From assembly GCF_033958435.1 (NCBI RefSeq), contig NC_134137.1, positions 174,419,501 through 174,483,500 of the forward strand: a stretch of 64,000 bases of DNA. The letters are read 5' to 3'. The notes beneath the pieces are model-generated. The model made no database searches. It had not been told where the DNA came from and saw only the letters and a program-made list of their open reading frames with translations. The stretch is from Carettochelys insculpta (lineage: Eukaryota > Chordata > Testudines > Carettochelyidae). Both the position numbers and the translations under genes were made by a program. Shown here in pieces: positions 32,035 to 44,186 of the stretch; positions within the stretch are counted from its first letter, which is position 1; each line of letters begins with the position of its first letter.

Positions 32035-32830
32035 TTTTAAATAACCACATTTGAAGTTACGTTGAGAATTGTGTTTTAGATCTTTAATTTGCTTTGGAAA
32101 AGTGAAATACTTCCCAAAGGGCTTTGCACTAATCAATATTCCAACTGCAAATAACCCTGGCTAATACTCGAGCATAGAATGCCCAGTATTGTGCTGCTTA
32201 AAGAATTTGATGGGGAAAAATACACCATCTCAATCTGTAATTGGCAGGTTAATGTTTTTTTCTGACTGCCAGGCATAGGGAGTTTTAGTTGACAAGAGAT
32301 TCATGTAGTAGAGAGTTATGTTGCACTATCATCTTCTTTTTTACTTTCTAATATAAATGATGACAAATTGCATAGCTGTAAACTTGAAAGTCTTTAAATG
32401 TGTTTTTGTCAAAGCCTTTAGAATGAAATACTTGCTTGGAGAGATTTTGAACTTCGGGAGCTGGAGGAGGGTTCTAATTATTATGCATCATGACACAATG
32501 CATTATGCATCATGGCTGCTTTTCTGCTTTTTAAACACTTGTTATAGATGATGAGACTAATATAAATGGACATACAGCGAGAGCTTCCACAAAACATTCT
32601 TGTGATGTCATATTTTGTTTCTAGGGACTTTCATTGCAGCCTTTCTTGAGAGCCAAAGAATATGCACATTTTAAAAGGCACTTAGAAGCACACTAGTAAT
32701 TAGCTTCTAGGTAATTATCAAGACAAAGTCACCTTTTATCAAAGGTGCCCTCATGGCAGGCGATGCAACAAACTATAGGTTTAGTGCAGGCAATAATTTA
32801 ACTTGGTCTCTTTGTTTTGCTTCCACTCTC
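32035..32830. promoter_or_regulatory. Repeat-free block, candidate conserved non-coding sequence
   Basis: No transposon traces over about 800 bp. Contains GGTAATTATC, TGTAATTGG and AGGTTAATG homeodomain-like sites and a palindrome CACCTTT-TATC-AAAGGTG (32,730-32,747) that embeds the TCF/LEF core ATCAAAG. Regulatory function is an inference; conservation cannot be tested here. Confidence 0.25.
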
Positions 32831-32899
32831 GTTTGTGTCAATAGCAAAATACTAGCTAGCTTCAGGATCAGTGCCATTATGCATAATCTTATATAATGT

Positions 32900-33345
32900 G
32901 TGTTCATGGGTGTTGGGCGTAAGAGACAGGAGAAGGCAGAGCCTTCTCAAACTCCCAGGCATGACCCCAACTTTGCTTCAGCATGGCTATTCAGCTGGTT
33001 TGAGTCTGGGGTAGTGTGCCCTCCCTGCTCCATGGCAGGAGACTGGGGACATCTGCCTTCCCCTTGCTCTGGGCTGGAGAGTCAGGGGTCATGTGCCATC
33101 CACCTTCCTCGTGCTCTGGGGCTGCTCATGTGGGAGGCTGGAGGCCCGCCCTTATGGTGGGGGAGGAGGGGAAGTGGAGGTTGGAAACCTGCTCCTGTAG
33201 TGCAGTGGGGAGGGAGTTGGCTCCTGTGAGGGGGGTGGGACATTGAGTTAAAAGGGTGGGTCTGGGGGGTGGGAACACTGTCCCATCATCCCCAGCTTCA
33301 GCATGGCTTAAGCCCCTATCCTAATTTGCGCACGGTTTTAAAACA
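32900..33345. other. G-rich segment of unknown origin
   Basis: Markedly G-rich on the plus strand compared with its surroundings, with C-T-rich words repeated (CATGGCAGGAGACTGGGG, GGGGGAGGAGGGG). A four-tract quadruplex motif lies at 33,254-33,273. Two overlapping plus-strand frames exist but look compositional. Possibly the interior of an unrecognised transposon; no ends found. Confidence 0.4.
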
Positions 33346-34085
33346 GACACTTGAAAGGATGTGGCGGAGCTTTTCATATGCTTAAAAAGGGCTATGAGTG
33401 CTCTCCATGAGATAAAACTGTTCAATAAGGTGTTGTCAAATCAGAGGTTGACTTCCCTGTCTTCAAGGCAGAACCTATTTATATTAGGGTTTCAACAGAT
33501 TAATAGAGACATGATAGAAAAGCCATGTTGTGTCAGATATTGGGGGATTATTTTCATTTTTAAAAGTCTAGGCAATCTCCATGAATATCTATCTCATATC
33601 AAATCTGAGGGAGAAAGTTTAGTCTGCGCAAGTCAGCAGGAGGTAATGGATTAAAAACATATGGCAGTTCCCCAGAAAGCCAATATAATACTATGCCTCA
33701 TTTTTGAGGACTAGGAGGAAAATACAATATCAGTGTTCGTGTTTAAAGAAGATTCCAGTGAGTGACCCACTGAAAGAGTGCTAACACTCATCTCAGAAAA
33801 ACAAGCATTTTCCATGGCTTGAATATAAAGAAAGTTAATCCACATGTAGCTGTGCTGTGAATGTTTAAGGGCATGTTTAGAACTGCTTCTCAGGGACCCT
33901 TCCTTTTGAATAGAGGTGCTGCTTTCTTTGTGAATCAAACTTGGACTATAAAGATTTGTGTTTGTTTCAGAAGAGAAGGCTGAGGTACAAATAGCATTGT
34001 TTATACCTTTTAGTCTCGCAGCAGTGCAGAATGTCAATTTTAACTTGTATTTCACCTAAAATTGTGAGTGCCCTGTGTAGGTTTT
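33346..34085. other. Intron, nothing recognised
   Basis: The open frame at 33,361-33,654 (+) has no recognisable domain. No splice-flanked exon seen. Confidence 0.4.
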
Positions 34086-35229
34086 GTGATGTGGTATTAC
34101 TAGACTTTAGCAAGGCATTTGATACAGTCTTGTCTGACCTTTTCATTAATAATCTACAGACATACCGCCCAAAGGGAGCTGCTGTAAGGTGGTACATAAC
34201 TGGTTGTATAACCATTGCCAGAGAATAGTTATCAATGGTTCACAGTCATGATGGAAGGACATAACAAGTGGGGTTCTGCAGGGATAGTTTTGGGACTGGT
34301 TTCATCTAGTATCTTCATCAGTGTTTTAGATAATGACAGAGAGAATATACTTATACATTTTGCTGATGATATCCAGCTGGGAGGGGTTGTAACTGCTTTG
34401 GAGGATAGGGTTACAATTGAAAATGATATAGCCAAACTGGAGAAATGGTCTGAGATAAAAGAGATGAAATTCAATAAAGACAAGTGCAAAGTACTCCATG
34501 CAGGAAGGAGCAAGCCATTGTACACATACAAAATGGAAAATGAGTGCCTAGGCAGGTGTACTGTGGAAAGGGATCTAGGGGTCAAAGTGGACCACAAGCT
34601 AAATATGAGATGACAAAAAAAGCAAACGATGTCCGGGAATGTATTAACAGGAGTGTCATAAGCAATACATGAGCAGTAATTCTTCCACTCTATTCTGCAC
34701 TGATTAGGCCTAAACTGGAGTATTGTGTCCAGTCTGGGCACCACATTTCAGAAGGGATATGGATAGATTGGAGACAGTCCAGAGGAGAGTACCAGAATTG
34801 GTTAAAGGTCTTGACAGTGTAGACTATGAGGGAAGATCGAAAGAACTGGGTCTGTTTAGTTTAGAAAAGAGATTGCTGAGGGGAACATAACAGGTTTCAA
34901 GTATCCAAAAGGTTGTTATAAGAAGGAAGGAGCTAAAAAAAATAATCTCCTTAACTCATGCTGATAGGACAAGAAGCAGTGGGCTTACATTACAGCAAGG
35001 GAGGTTTAGGTTGGACATTAGGAAAATCTTCCTAATTGCCAGGGCGGGTAAACACTGAAATAAATTGCCTGGGGAAGTTTTCGAATCTCCATCACTGGAG
35101 ATATTTAAGAGCAGGTTAGATGGACATATAAATGGTCTAGTTGGTACTTGGTCTTGCTGTGAGGGCAGGAGACTGGACTAGATGACCTCTTGAGGTCCTT
35201 TCCAGTTCTAGTGTTCTATGTTTCTATGT
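34086..35229 (+). mobile_element. CR1 LINE 3' half, plus strand
   Basis: Encodes CR1 reverse transcriptase pieces: [12 protein letters not shown] (motif A) at 34,093-34,128, then FADDIQLGG (motif C) at 34,359-34,385, KFNKDKCKVLHAGRSKPLYTY, ERDLGVKVDHKLNM, and further 3' in another frame the [13 protein letters not shown] and [15 protein letters not shown] end blocks. Ends TGTTCTATGTTTCTATGTT, the sense CR1 terminus. Frameshifts make it inactive. The only plus-strand CR1 here with the catalytic boxes. Confidence 0.88.
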
Positions 35230-35231
35230 TA

Positions 35232-35541
35232 CAGTACAAGTTTTATTTTCCAGTATCCCTGGGGAACCAGGGATGCAGGATAATAAAATGCCAGGGATGC
35301 TGGTTAACAAAATGTGCCAATTATACAAGCTGACAGCTGGCCCCACTCTGCTCTCCTGGCTGGACAGCAGGCAGCTGGCTCCACAGCAGCCAGCTCCAGC
35401 CTGTAGCTTCTGTGGCAGCTCCAGAAGCCAGATCCGGATGGTCAGATGGTTCTGCAGTAGTGGGGCCAGCTGCCCCAGCCGGGCATGCCAGTTAACCAAA
35501 TGTACTGGTTATCTGAGTGCTAGATAGCTGGTCTCTTACTG
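35232..35541. mobile_element. Tigger-like MITE abutting the CR1 3' end
   Basis: Begins CAGTACAAG and ends CTCTTACTG, flanked by TA on both sides (35,230-35,231 and 35,542-35,543). GC-rich centre (CAGGCAGCTGGCTCCACAGC). It starts one or two bases after the CR1 terminus, so it seems to have used a TA in or next to the LINE tail. Confidence 0.55.
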
Positions 35542-35544
35542 TAC

Positions 35545-36692
35545 TTAACAATAGAGTTTGGGAGGGAATTTCCTTCCCAGCCTCCTCCAGAGACTCCCTG
35601 TTTGACCTGCACAAGAGACCTAAAACACAAGAGTTGAGAACACACTGAAAGGGGATCCTGACCATTGCAGGGAGCATGAACGTAGTCTCTGTGTCAAGTG
35701 TCTAGAAAGACAAGACATACTCTGTATCCTGACTTGCAATGGGTTTGAGAGCTCGAGCATACATTTATATAAATTTACATATTCTGTTTCCTCATGCATT
35801 GAGTAGCTTGCAGCTTATACATATCTGGGAGCATGAAACCTCATGAGTCTCCAGGAGCATCTTCCTTCCTTCTGGAGAGAGCTGGTCACATGTTACCCAG
35901 TCCTACACCACACCTCCACTCCAAATACTTCTTTCTACCTCCTGTCTTTGTCAGTCCCACTTCCCACAGGTACCTGAGCAGTTTATTCACATCTCTCCTT
36001 CCCTTAATGGTTCACATCCTTCTCTCTTTTACCCTAAGGCAGGTCCCCGATCCCCTCTAGCTTTCAGGGCCTTCCCTGAGAGTCTTATTTCTCCTCCTGT
36101 GTGCCACTCCAGAGTCTTTTCTCTTACCTGCTGCTGTATTTCTTGGGGGGACACATCAGAAGACTCTTTGAGGTAAGTTGGCTCAGGAAGGTGGCTGCGA
36201 CAGGGAGCACAGAAGGCATACGGGACTTTGGCAACAAGATGATATAGTCTTCAGCTCCCTACCACTGAAATCTAGTGAGGAAAGAGGATCTCTGAAGGAA
36301 AGTCGTTTTCCTCGTGCTTCTTCCACATCTCCTGATACTTGATGCTGTTGAGAATCCATAGGAGGGCACTTCTGGTTTCTTCTTTTGCCACATCAGCAGG
36401 GAGTGCGGGTGGGGAAAGCTGGGCTTGAGATTTTTTGAAAAGTAAAATAAACAACAGAAAGATTCATATCCCCCCATCATCTGATTATACAAAGTAGCAC
36501 ACTTTACATCGGCAACACTTTATTTTGTGTATGTTGGTAGCTAGGTTTTCTTGCACACCTGTACATCTGAATCAAGTTCAAGAAGAGTTGTATAAGATAT
36601 GGTTCTCTAATAAATGATTACTTTCTGAGTAATGCTTCAAACTGAATGTTATTTTTCACACAGGTATATATGATTTTTAAACTTTTTTTCAC
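35545..36692. other. Intron, nothing recognised
   Basis: Pyrimidine-rich stretches near 35,860-36,150. No supported gene or repeat. Confidence 0.4.
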
Positions 36693-37022
36693 AGTATCAT
36701 AGAATCATAGGGCTGGGCGGGTCCTCAGGAGGTCATCTAGTCCAGCCCCCTGCTTCAAGCAGGATCAACCCCATCTAAGTCATTCCAGCCAGGACCTTGT
36801 CAAGCCAGGACTTAAAAACCGCTAGGGATGGAGAATCCATCACCTCTCTGGGCAACACATTCCAGTGCTTCACCACCCTCCTGGTGAAGTAGTTTTTCCT
36901 AATATACAACTTACTCCTCTCCTTCTGTAACTTCAAACCATTGCTCCTTGTTCTGCCGTCCATCACCACTGAGAACAATTTCTCTCCATCCTCTTTAGAG
37001 CTCTCCTTCAGGAAGTTGAAAG
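36693..37022 (-). mobile_element. CR1 LINE 3' fragment, reverse strand
   Basis: Starts ATCATAGAATCATAGGGCTG. The minus strand encodes LFSVVMDGRTRSNGLKLQKE and IRKNYFTRRVVKHWNVLP, the CR1 ORF2 C-terminus. Closely related to the copy at 41 kb and relatively well preserved. Confidence 0.9.
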
Positions 37023-37259
37023 CTGGTAGTGTGTTTCCACTGTGGATCTGTCCTGAAATGCTTGATATAAATTGGAAGTTTATGAAAGCATCCAGTGTAG
37101 ATGCTCTACCCAGATAAGTGTAGTTTTATGCTGTAAGCCACCAGATCAGCCAGAGGAAAGGCCAAGGCTTTCCTAATTTACAAGAATGACTGCTCTCACC
37201 TCATTGTGCTTGTGCTATATAGACTTATTTTTTTAATCCAACGAAAGTACAGACTAGTA

Positions 37260-37576
37260 CAGGTTAAACCTCTCTAGGCTGACACTCTCTTGTCCAGAAA
37301 TATCCATAATATGTTCTGATTTTCATTAGCTGGCCAACGACTTATCATAGATGTGGCCAGGTTTGCTGTGGTCCCATAAAGTTTGTTCACAGCCACCAGT
37401 CCTGACCCTGTGTTCTGTGCTGTTATTTGGCTGTATTTTGTTCCTGAATGTCTTCTAAGAGCCTAGTAAACAGTAGAAGTGCTGGAAATGCTGCTAGACA
37501 ATACTGACCTCCTGTGGTCCAGCAAATTCTCTCATGTGGCAACTGTCAGGGTGCCAAACCAGAGAAGTTTAACCTG
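37260..37576. mobile_element. Tigger/MER2-like MITE, copy 2
   Basis: Ends CAGGTTAAACCTCTCTAGGC and (inverted) CAGGTTAAACTTCTCTGGTT, flanked by TA at 37,258 and 37,577. Same family and orientation as copies 3 and 4. Confidence 0.85.
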
Positions 37577-37966
37577 TATAGCTAAGATGTGCTGGTGCAT
37601 TGTTCATGCTGTAGCATGTTCAGCATCCATACCTTGTTAGAGCTTGATGCAATGCCCGCTGAAGTCACAGACCTGCATGGGAGTTATATCATGTTATTGG
37701 TAGCAAAGTTAGAGCTATATTTTTGTCTGTTTTTTAAATAATATTGCAGTGTCGAGGAAGGCACTGTAATTACTACAGTTTTGTAAAATAGGTTTTGTAC
37801 AACAGAGCCTCCAAAATAATTTTTTCACCTGTGTACACAGAGAAAAGTAAAAGAGAGAAATAGAATATAATAAAGAGCCGGAACTTGTCTGAGTCACCTG
37901 TATTGTTATAAAGCACAGTGGGAGTATCTGGCAGGAGAAGCAGCCATATAGTATCAAGTCCTGGTA

Positions 37967-38298
37967 CAGTCAACTCTTTCATATCTGTCATTTTGTCATC
38001 TGCAACTCTCAAATAACTGGCATTTTATCCGTAAGTAAATTTTAGTTACATTTTCCATAAATACAGTACAGTGAAAGTAAATACAAATAAATGCAAAAAA
38101 TACGGTGTAAATTTACAGTGTACAATACTACTGTTGTTGCTAATGTGCTCTGCATATATTTTTGTTTGTTTTCTTAGTATCTAATCGTGTTTTTCTTTAG
38201 TGCTATGCATTGCTAGGCATACCTTTCTATTATCCAGAATATTTGAATATCCAGCAACCTCCCAGTTCCAGGGCTGCTTGGTATGAAAGAATTTACTG
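37967..38298. mobile_element. Second Tigger-like MITE family
   Basis: Ends CAGTCAACTCTTTCATATC and (inverted) CAGTAAATTCTTTCATACC, flanked by TA on both sides (37,965-37,966 and 38,299-38,300). About 332 bp, AT-rich, non-coding, different interior from the MER2-like family. Confidence 0.75.
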
Positions 38299-38300
38299 TA

Positions 38301-39836
38301 TTAACATGCAATGTTACAACTTATGCTATGATTTGTATGTGATGTTCAGAATGGCATAATGAAGAGCTGCAGGCAGTGCTCTGAGATGAAATATTTCCAT
38401 GTCCAAACGGCCTTCTAAAGCCTTCTTTTTGCTAGATTAGATTAGATTAGAAAACTGAAATTTTTCCTGGAAAATTATGCACAAATCTTCGTGTTGTAAT
38501 GTTCATTAAACTCACTCCAGCTGAAATAGTGTGTTCCTTTTTTTTTTGTTGCTTTAGAACTCGAGGGGCTTTGCTTCTGAATTCTGAAGGGATGGTGTAT
38601 AGCACTGATTTAGGCAGAAAAAAAAAATCTATTTAACTACCTTTTGCCAGACAATTGGATTTCAGCAAAACAAATTTTTCACAGATTGTCTACTTTCCTC
38701 ACATTTTTTGCATGAGAAAACCAAATATTTTCAGGATGTTTGTAGTTTGGGATGGATGTTTTTTTAATGTAGTGAAAGATTTACACACAAACAAGGGTAG
38801 CAAAGATGTGGCAGTGCATTCTGACCATCTCTTTTCTCGACCAGTGGCTGGTGATTTTCCCTGCATTTGAAGAATTCAAAGTTAGAACATAATTTAGCTG
38901 TTTGAAAATATTGCGCAGGAACACTAAATCAGTTTCCACATAATTATGAAATGAACAGCAGGCTGTGACTTTATTTGCAGATTCTCATGTCCAATTCTAT
39001 CCTCATTGCATTCTGTTGGATTTGATAGTGAGAGAACATGGTTGACTTAAACCTGATGATCTTTCAGATCCAGAGATCTTATCATGCTTAGATTTTATGC
39101 TTCTTCAGAACTTGGCTCTTTCTTTGGACAAATACCTCTCAGTATTTAACCTTTGTTTCTTTTTTTGATTCAGTGACTGCACAATGACACATTTATCATT
39201 TTAAAAGTGTGTTATTAATTAAATTATATAACAGGCGCATCCCATGAGGAGTAAGCTATGGAAATCCCAGAAAACTGCAAAAGAATAGGTAATAGGTGAG
39301 GTTTGGAAAAATGTTACTGTGCAGAATGCACCTGATCACTTCTGATTTTTCAGGCCAAGCAATTCATTGTCACTATGGGAATACCTTCAAAGAAGAAGGA
39401 AAAAAAAAGATGGGTATCATTCCCATATAAGATTTTTGCCCCTATGCCTTTAGCAGATTAATACTGAAGTAGTGGGAAGAAGGAAAGCCCTAGTGGTTGG
39501 CTATTGAGAAGGCCCAGAATCAATTTCTTGCTGGAATGGATTTCTCACAAATAGGGATTATCCTTCATTTGTTGTTTACTCATTTGGAAACTTTAACGTA
39601 TTTTGCACTGGCCACATCAGGCTTTGCAATTTTATCTATTATGGACAGAATCCAGTTATTTCTTAGCTGTTCCAATAATAATTATGGTTGAGATAGCGAT
39701 TCCAATTCTCTGTTGTATTTTCAGTGGCACATTCATTTCTAGAACAATTATTTTTAGGCTAAAATAAACCTCACTTGCTTATTTTTTGCTAGAAGAGATG
39801 AATGTTTCTTCCAAAAGATTTCAAGATCAAGTATTT

Positions 39837-39882
<46 letters not shown>

Positions 39883-40382
39883 CGCTTCTTTTGTAGACCA
39901 GATATGAAAAAAACAAATGAGATAAGAAAAAAGAAACAGTTGTACATGTTGCAAACTAAAATTGTGTATTCAAGTTTTTGATTAACACAATTCTTTTTCT
40001 GGGGAAGTGGGAGACCCACAAGAGTTGTATCCCGGTCTAAAGTCATCGGGAAGTATCACAACTTGAACAGTGTCCCATGCTTCACTAATATAATGGAATG
40101 AGAACACTGTATTGGAATCTCAATTCGGTCCTCTTCCGTATGTTCATCACTTCAGCTCTATGACTTTGTTGTCAATATTGACCTATAAACTGGTGTAATT
40201 TGCACCCCATATTTAATTTATATAGGTCACCTCTGCGCATTTTGCTTAACAGCTCCAGGAAGTGAAAATCACAAAGTTTGTCATTTTGAAGCCTGTGGGT
40301 TGGCTGACTGATTTGATCTGGGTTACTAGGTTAGTCAGCAATGATCTGGTAAGAGTATATAGGCTGATGCTCTTTTTACAGG
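38301..40382. other. Intron, mostly unrecognised
   Basis: A small (AGATT)n tract lies near 38,436-38,450. No gene or transposon ends recognised apart from the dinucleotide repeat listed separately. Confidence 0.4.
39839..39886. repeat. (TG)n(CG)n tract, potential Z-DNA
   Basis: About 17 TG units run into about 5-6 CG units without interruption, an alternating purine-pyrimidine run of nearly 50 bp. Confidence 0.97.
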
Positions 40383-40384
40383 TA

Positions 40385-40711
40385 CATGTTGAACCACTCT
40401 AATCTGAAATTCTCTCATCCAGCAACATCCGTAAGCTGGCATGATTTTAGTTAGCTGCACAACCACTTATCATTGGAGTGGCCAAGGTTCCTGTGGTCCT
40501 ATAAAGTTTTTTTTACCATCACCAGTCCTGGTTCTTGTGTTCTGTGCTGTTATTTCACTGTCATTTACCCCTAACTGCCTTCTAACAGCCCCGTAAGCAG
40601 TGGGAGTGTTGGTAATGCTGCTAGACACTATTGGCATCCTGTGGTCTGGTAAATTCTCTCATCCAGCACTGGTCAGGTCCTGAGGGTGCTGGATTGGAGA
40701 GTTTCAACCTG
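40385..40711. mobile_element. Tigger/MER2-like MITE, copy 3
   Basis: Ends CATGTTGAACCACTCTAATC and (inverted) CAGGTTGAAACTCTCCAATC, flanked by TA at 40,383 and 40,712. Aligns end to end with copies 2 and 4. Confidence 0.85.
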
Positions 40712-40713
40712 TA

Positions 40714-41050
40714 CAAGAAATGCAGCCCCACATGTCCACTGTATCTGTGGTTCTGAAATTTAAATCCTATCTGGACAGTTTTGCAATAAAAAGAAGGTGG
40801 CATCCACTGTTTCTGTTGAAAAAAAAATTGAGTGTGTATTATAGTTTATATTGTCTTTTTATTTTCATCAGTCTTGAATGAAAGCAGACAGAATTAGTTA
40901 ATGCTGTTCAGTCTTTATTAGAACAAGTGGACAGGGTGTTCCTCACCAGGGCTGGTGCCTTATGCATCCTCTATGTGGGAAGTGGAGGGGAGAGCAGAAG
41001 CTCTGCTGGCTGGGGAGCAGCAGTACTTTGAAGGGAAGAAAGATGCTTTT
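40714..41050. other. Intron, nothing recognised
   Basis: Short interval between a Tigger-like element and a CR1; no gene or repeat signal. Confidence 0.4.
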
Positions 41051-41051
41051 C

Positions 41052-43045
41052 ACAGAATCACAGAATCATAGGGCTGGAAGGGACCTCAGGAGGTCATCTA
41101 GTCCAGCCCTCTGCTTCAAGCAGCATCAACTCCAACTAAATCATCCCAGCCAGGACCTTGTCCAGCCGGGACTAAAAAACCTTGAGGGATGCAGAATCCA
41201 CAACCTCTCTGGACAACACATTCCAGTGCTTCACTGCCCTCCTGGTGAAGTAGTTGTTCCTAATATTTAACCTACACCTCTCCCTCTTCAACTCCAGACC
41301 ATCACTCCTTGTTCTGCCATTTGACGCCACTGAGAACAGTTTCTCACCCTCCTCTTTAGAGCTCCCCTTCAGGAAGTTGAAGGCTGCTATTAAATCACCT
41401 CTAAGTCTTCTCTTCTGTAAACTAAACAAGCCCAAATGCCTCAGCCTATCCTCATAGGTCTTGTGCTCCAGACCCTTAATCATTTTTGTTGCCCTCCGCT
41501 GAACATGCTCCCTCAAATCCACATCCTTTTTATACCGGGGGGCCCAAAACTGGGCACAATATTCAAGATGTGGCCTCACCAGTGCCGAATAGAGGGGAAT
41601 AACTACTTCTCAAGATCTGCTCACTATGCTTCTCCTAATGCACCCTAGTATGCCACTAGCCTTCTTGGCTACAAGGGCACACTGTTTACTCATATCCAGC
41701 CTTTCATCCACCATAACCCTAGGTCCCTTTCCTTCTTATTGCTGCTGAGCCAGTCAGTCCCCAGCCTGTAACAATGCTTGGGATTCTTCCGCCCCAGGTG
41801 CAGGACTCTACACTTCTCCTTGTTGAACTGCATCAGATTTCTTTTGGCCCAGTCCTCCAATTTATCCAGGTCACTCTGGATTCTCTCTCTACACTCCAAC
41901 GTATCTACCTCTCCCCCTAGGTTAGTGTCATCTGCAGACTTGCTGAGGATACAATCCAGTCCCTCATCCAGGTCATTAATAAAGATGTTGAATAACACCG
42001 GCCCCAGAACCAAGCCGTGCAGCACTCCTCTTGAAACCGACTGCCATCCAGATATGAGCCATTGACCACTACCCCTTGGGCCTGACCATCAAGCCAGCTT
42101 TCTATCCATCTTATAGTCCAAGGATCCAATTCATATTTCCTTAACTATGGACAAGAATGTTGTGGGAGACCGTATCAAAAGCCTTGCTGAAGTCAAGGTA
42201 TATCACTTCCACTGACTTCCCCATGTCCACAGAGCCTGTCACCTCGTCACAGAAGCTGATCAGATTGGTCAGGCAGGACTTGCCCCTGGTGAATCCATGT
42301 TGGCTACTTTTGATCACTTCCCCTCTTCCAAGTGCTCCAAAATGGATTCCTTGAGGATTCTCTCCATTATTTTCCCTGGGACTGAGGTAAGGCTGACGGG
42401 TCTATAGTTCCCTGGATTGTCCTTCTTTCCTTTTTTTAAAGATGGGCACTACGTTTGCCTTCTTCCAGTCATCCGGTATCTCCCCTGATCTCCAAGAGTC
42501 TTCAAGGGTAATGGCCAAAGGTTCAGCAATGACCTCTGCCAATTCCCTCAGTACCCTTGGGTGCATTAAATCCAGACCCATGGACTTGTGCACATCTAGT
42601 TAGCTCAGAACTTTTTCCTTCCCCACAGATGGCTGCCCTCCACCTTCCCATACTGCATTGTCTAGGACCGTCATGTGGAAGTTGACTTTGTCCGTGAAGA
42701 CTGAGGCAGAAAAAGCATTGAGTACTTCAGCTTTTCCTACACCATCCGTCACTAGGTTACCTCCCTCATCCAGTAACGGCCCCACACCTTCTCTGATAAC
42801 CCGTTTATTGTTAACATGCCTGTAGAAACCCTTCTTGTTACTCTTCACCTCCCTTGCCAGCTGCAGTTCCAATTGTGCTTTTACTTTCCGGATTGCTGTC
42901 CAGCATTCTCCAGCCGTATGTTTATACTCCCCCTTAGTCAGCTGTCCACATTTCCATTTCTTGTATGCATCCTTTTTGAATTTAAACTGCCTAAGGATTC
43001 CACATTAAGCCAAGCTGGTTGCCTACCATGTTTGCATTTCTTACT
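41052..43045 (-). mobile_element. CR1 LINE, about 2 kb, reverse strand
   Basis: The longest CR1 here. On the minus strand, from the 5' side: LQLAREVKSNKKGFYRHVNN and EGVGPLLDEGGNLVTD (linker), MGLDLMHPRVLRELAEVIAEP and [14 protein letters not shown] (RT fingers), WTIRWIESWLDGQAQGVVVN, GLVLGPVLFNIFINDLDEG, the catalytic box as SADDTNLGG, QFNKEKCRVLHLGRKNP, then [15 protein letters not shown] and [14 protein letters not shown], and the 3' end. First aromatic of YADD is serine and frames are shifted, so it is inactive. The endonuclease half is missing (5' truncation near 43,045). Confidence 0.92.
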
Positions 43046-44183
43046 ATGCAGCCACTGTCTGTGCAGCCACCCCCTACTTCTCTGAAGGCCTCCATCCTAT
43101 GCTCCTGCTGCTGTCCACAGTGGTAGCTGGGCACCATGTGCCCCAAATCTAGCTGTGCCTACATAACTGCATATGCCTAAGGATGGCCCTATGCATGCAT
43201 ATGCTTTTGTGAAAATGTTTTGTTGATACTGTGATTCAGCAGGGCCAGGAATCAGTGGGGGAGTGGTAGAAGGGATATGTAAAAACCCTAGTCTAGACTA
43301 ATTAAGGTGTGGTTCTCTGTAGACTGTGGAAGTCTGCTATGTGCTAATTGAAGCACCTGTAGCCAATTAAGGCCTTGTCAGGAATGTAATAATCAACCCT
43401 CCTGCTTCAAGCAGACAGGGTGGAGTGAGGGTGGAGTGAGGATCAGAGGATGGCGGTGTGTTGCTGAGATTTGAAAGAGCAGAGAACCTGAAGGAAGGGA
43501 CACCTAATCCAGGCAGAGCAGGGAGACTTCCTCCCACAGAGTTAAGGATTAAGGATGACCCTGCCTAAGGGAGAATTGAGTAAAAGACATGTAGGTGTTG
43601 AGAGGGGCTGGGGCTCAGAGTAAGGAAAAAACCCAGAGATCTTCTATCACCATCCTGGGCTACTAGCATGAGAAAATGGTGGTGTCGTAGCCTCCTCTTC
43701 CAACTATGCAGGAAAAGCCTGAGACCTACCATACCAACTCTGGCCATTTTGTCCCAGTACTTATTATCTGATACTGAAGGCACAGTTTTGGTTACACAGA
43801 GTACTTGATTCCAAAAAGCAATAATGCTCTGTTTTTAAAGCAATTTAATAACAAAAGGGGGATGGTCCCAGTAGCATGAGAGGGAAACACTCACTAAGGG
43901 ATGCCTCTGGGAGTGTCTAGCACCCATGGGCTAGCAGAGGGTGAGGGGTGTTGATTGGCCATCATTCCCCATCTCCCAGGATTTAACCACAGTGGCCATG
44001 TGGAACCTCTTTTGGTTCTGTTCCAGCAGTTTATCATCCTGAACTGAACTAGGAATGGGAACCTAATCTGACAGAACCACCTGTTTAGCTGATCACCTGT
44101 TTATCATGGGTGTGGCCATCCCACAAGCCAACTGGAAGAGGACCAAGGAATTTTTTATCTTCCCCACAGCATCTTCAGGACAC
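43046..44183. other. Intron, unclassified
   Basis: The stretch 43,220-43,790 is richer in G+C with short repeats (GGGTGGAGTGAGGGTGGAGTGAGG) and looks transposon-derived, but no ends were identified. No supported gene. Confidence 0.35.
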
Positions 44184-44186
44184 AGT

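Noticed and set aside
32900..33246. Two overlapping plus-strand frames rich in G, W, S and P
   Set aside because: The amino-acid bias follows the G-rich DNA; no family resemblance.
43220..43790. Possible LTR or other large transposon
   Set aside because: Composition differs from surroundings, but no termini or second copy in the window.
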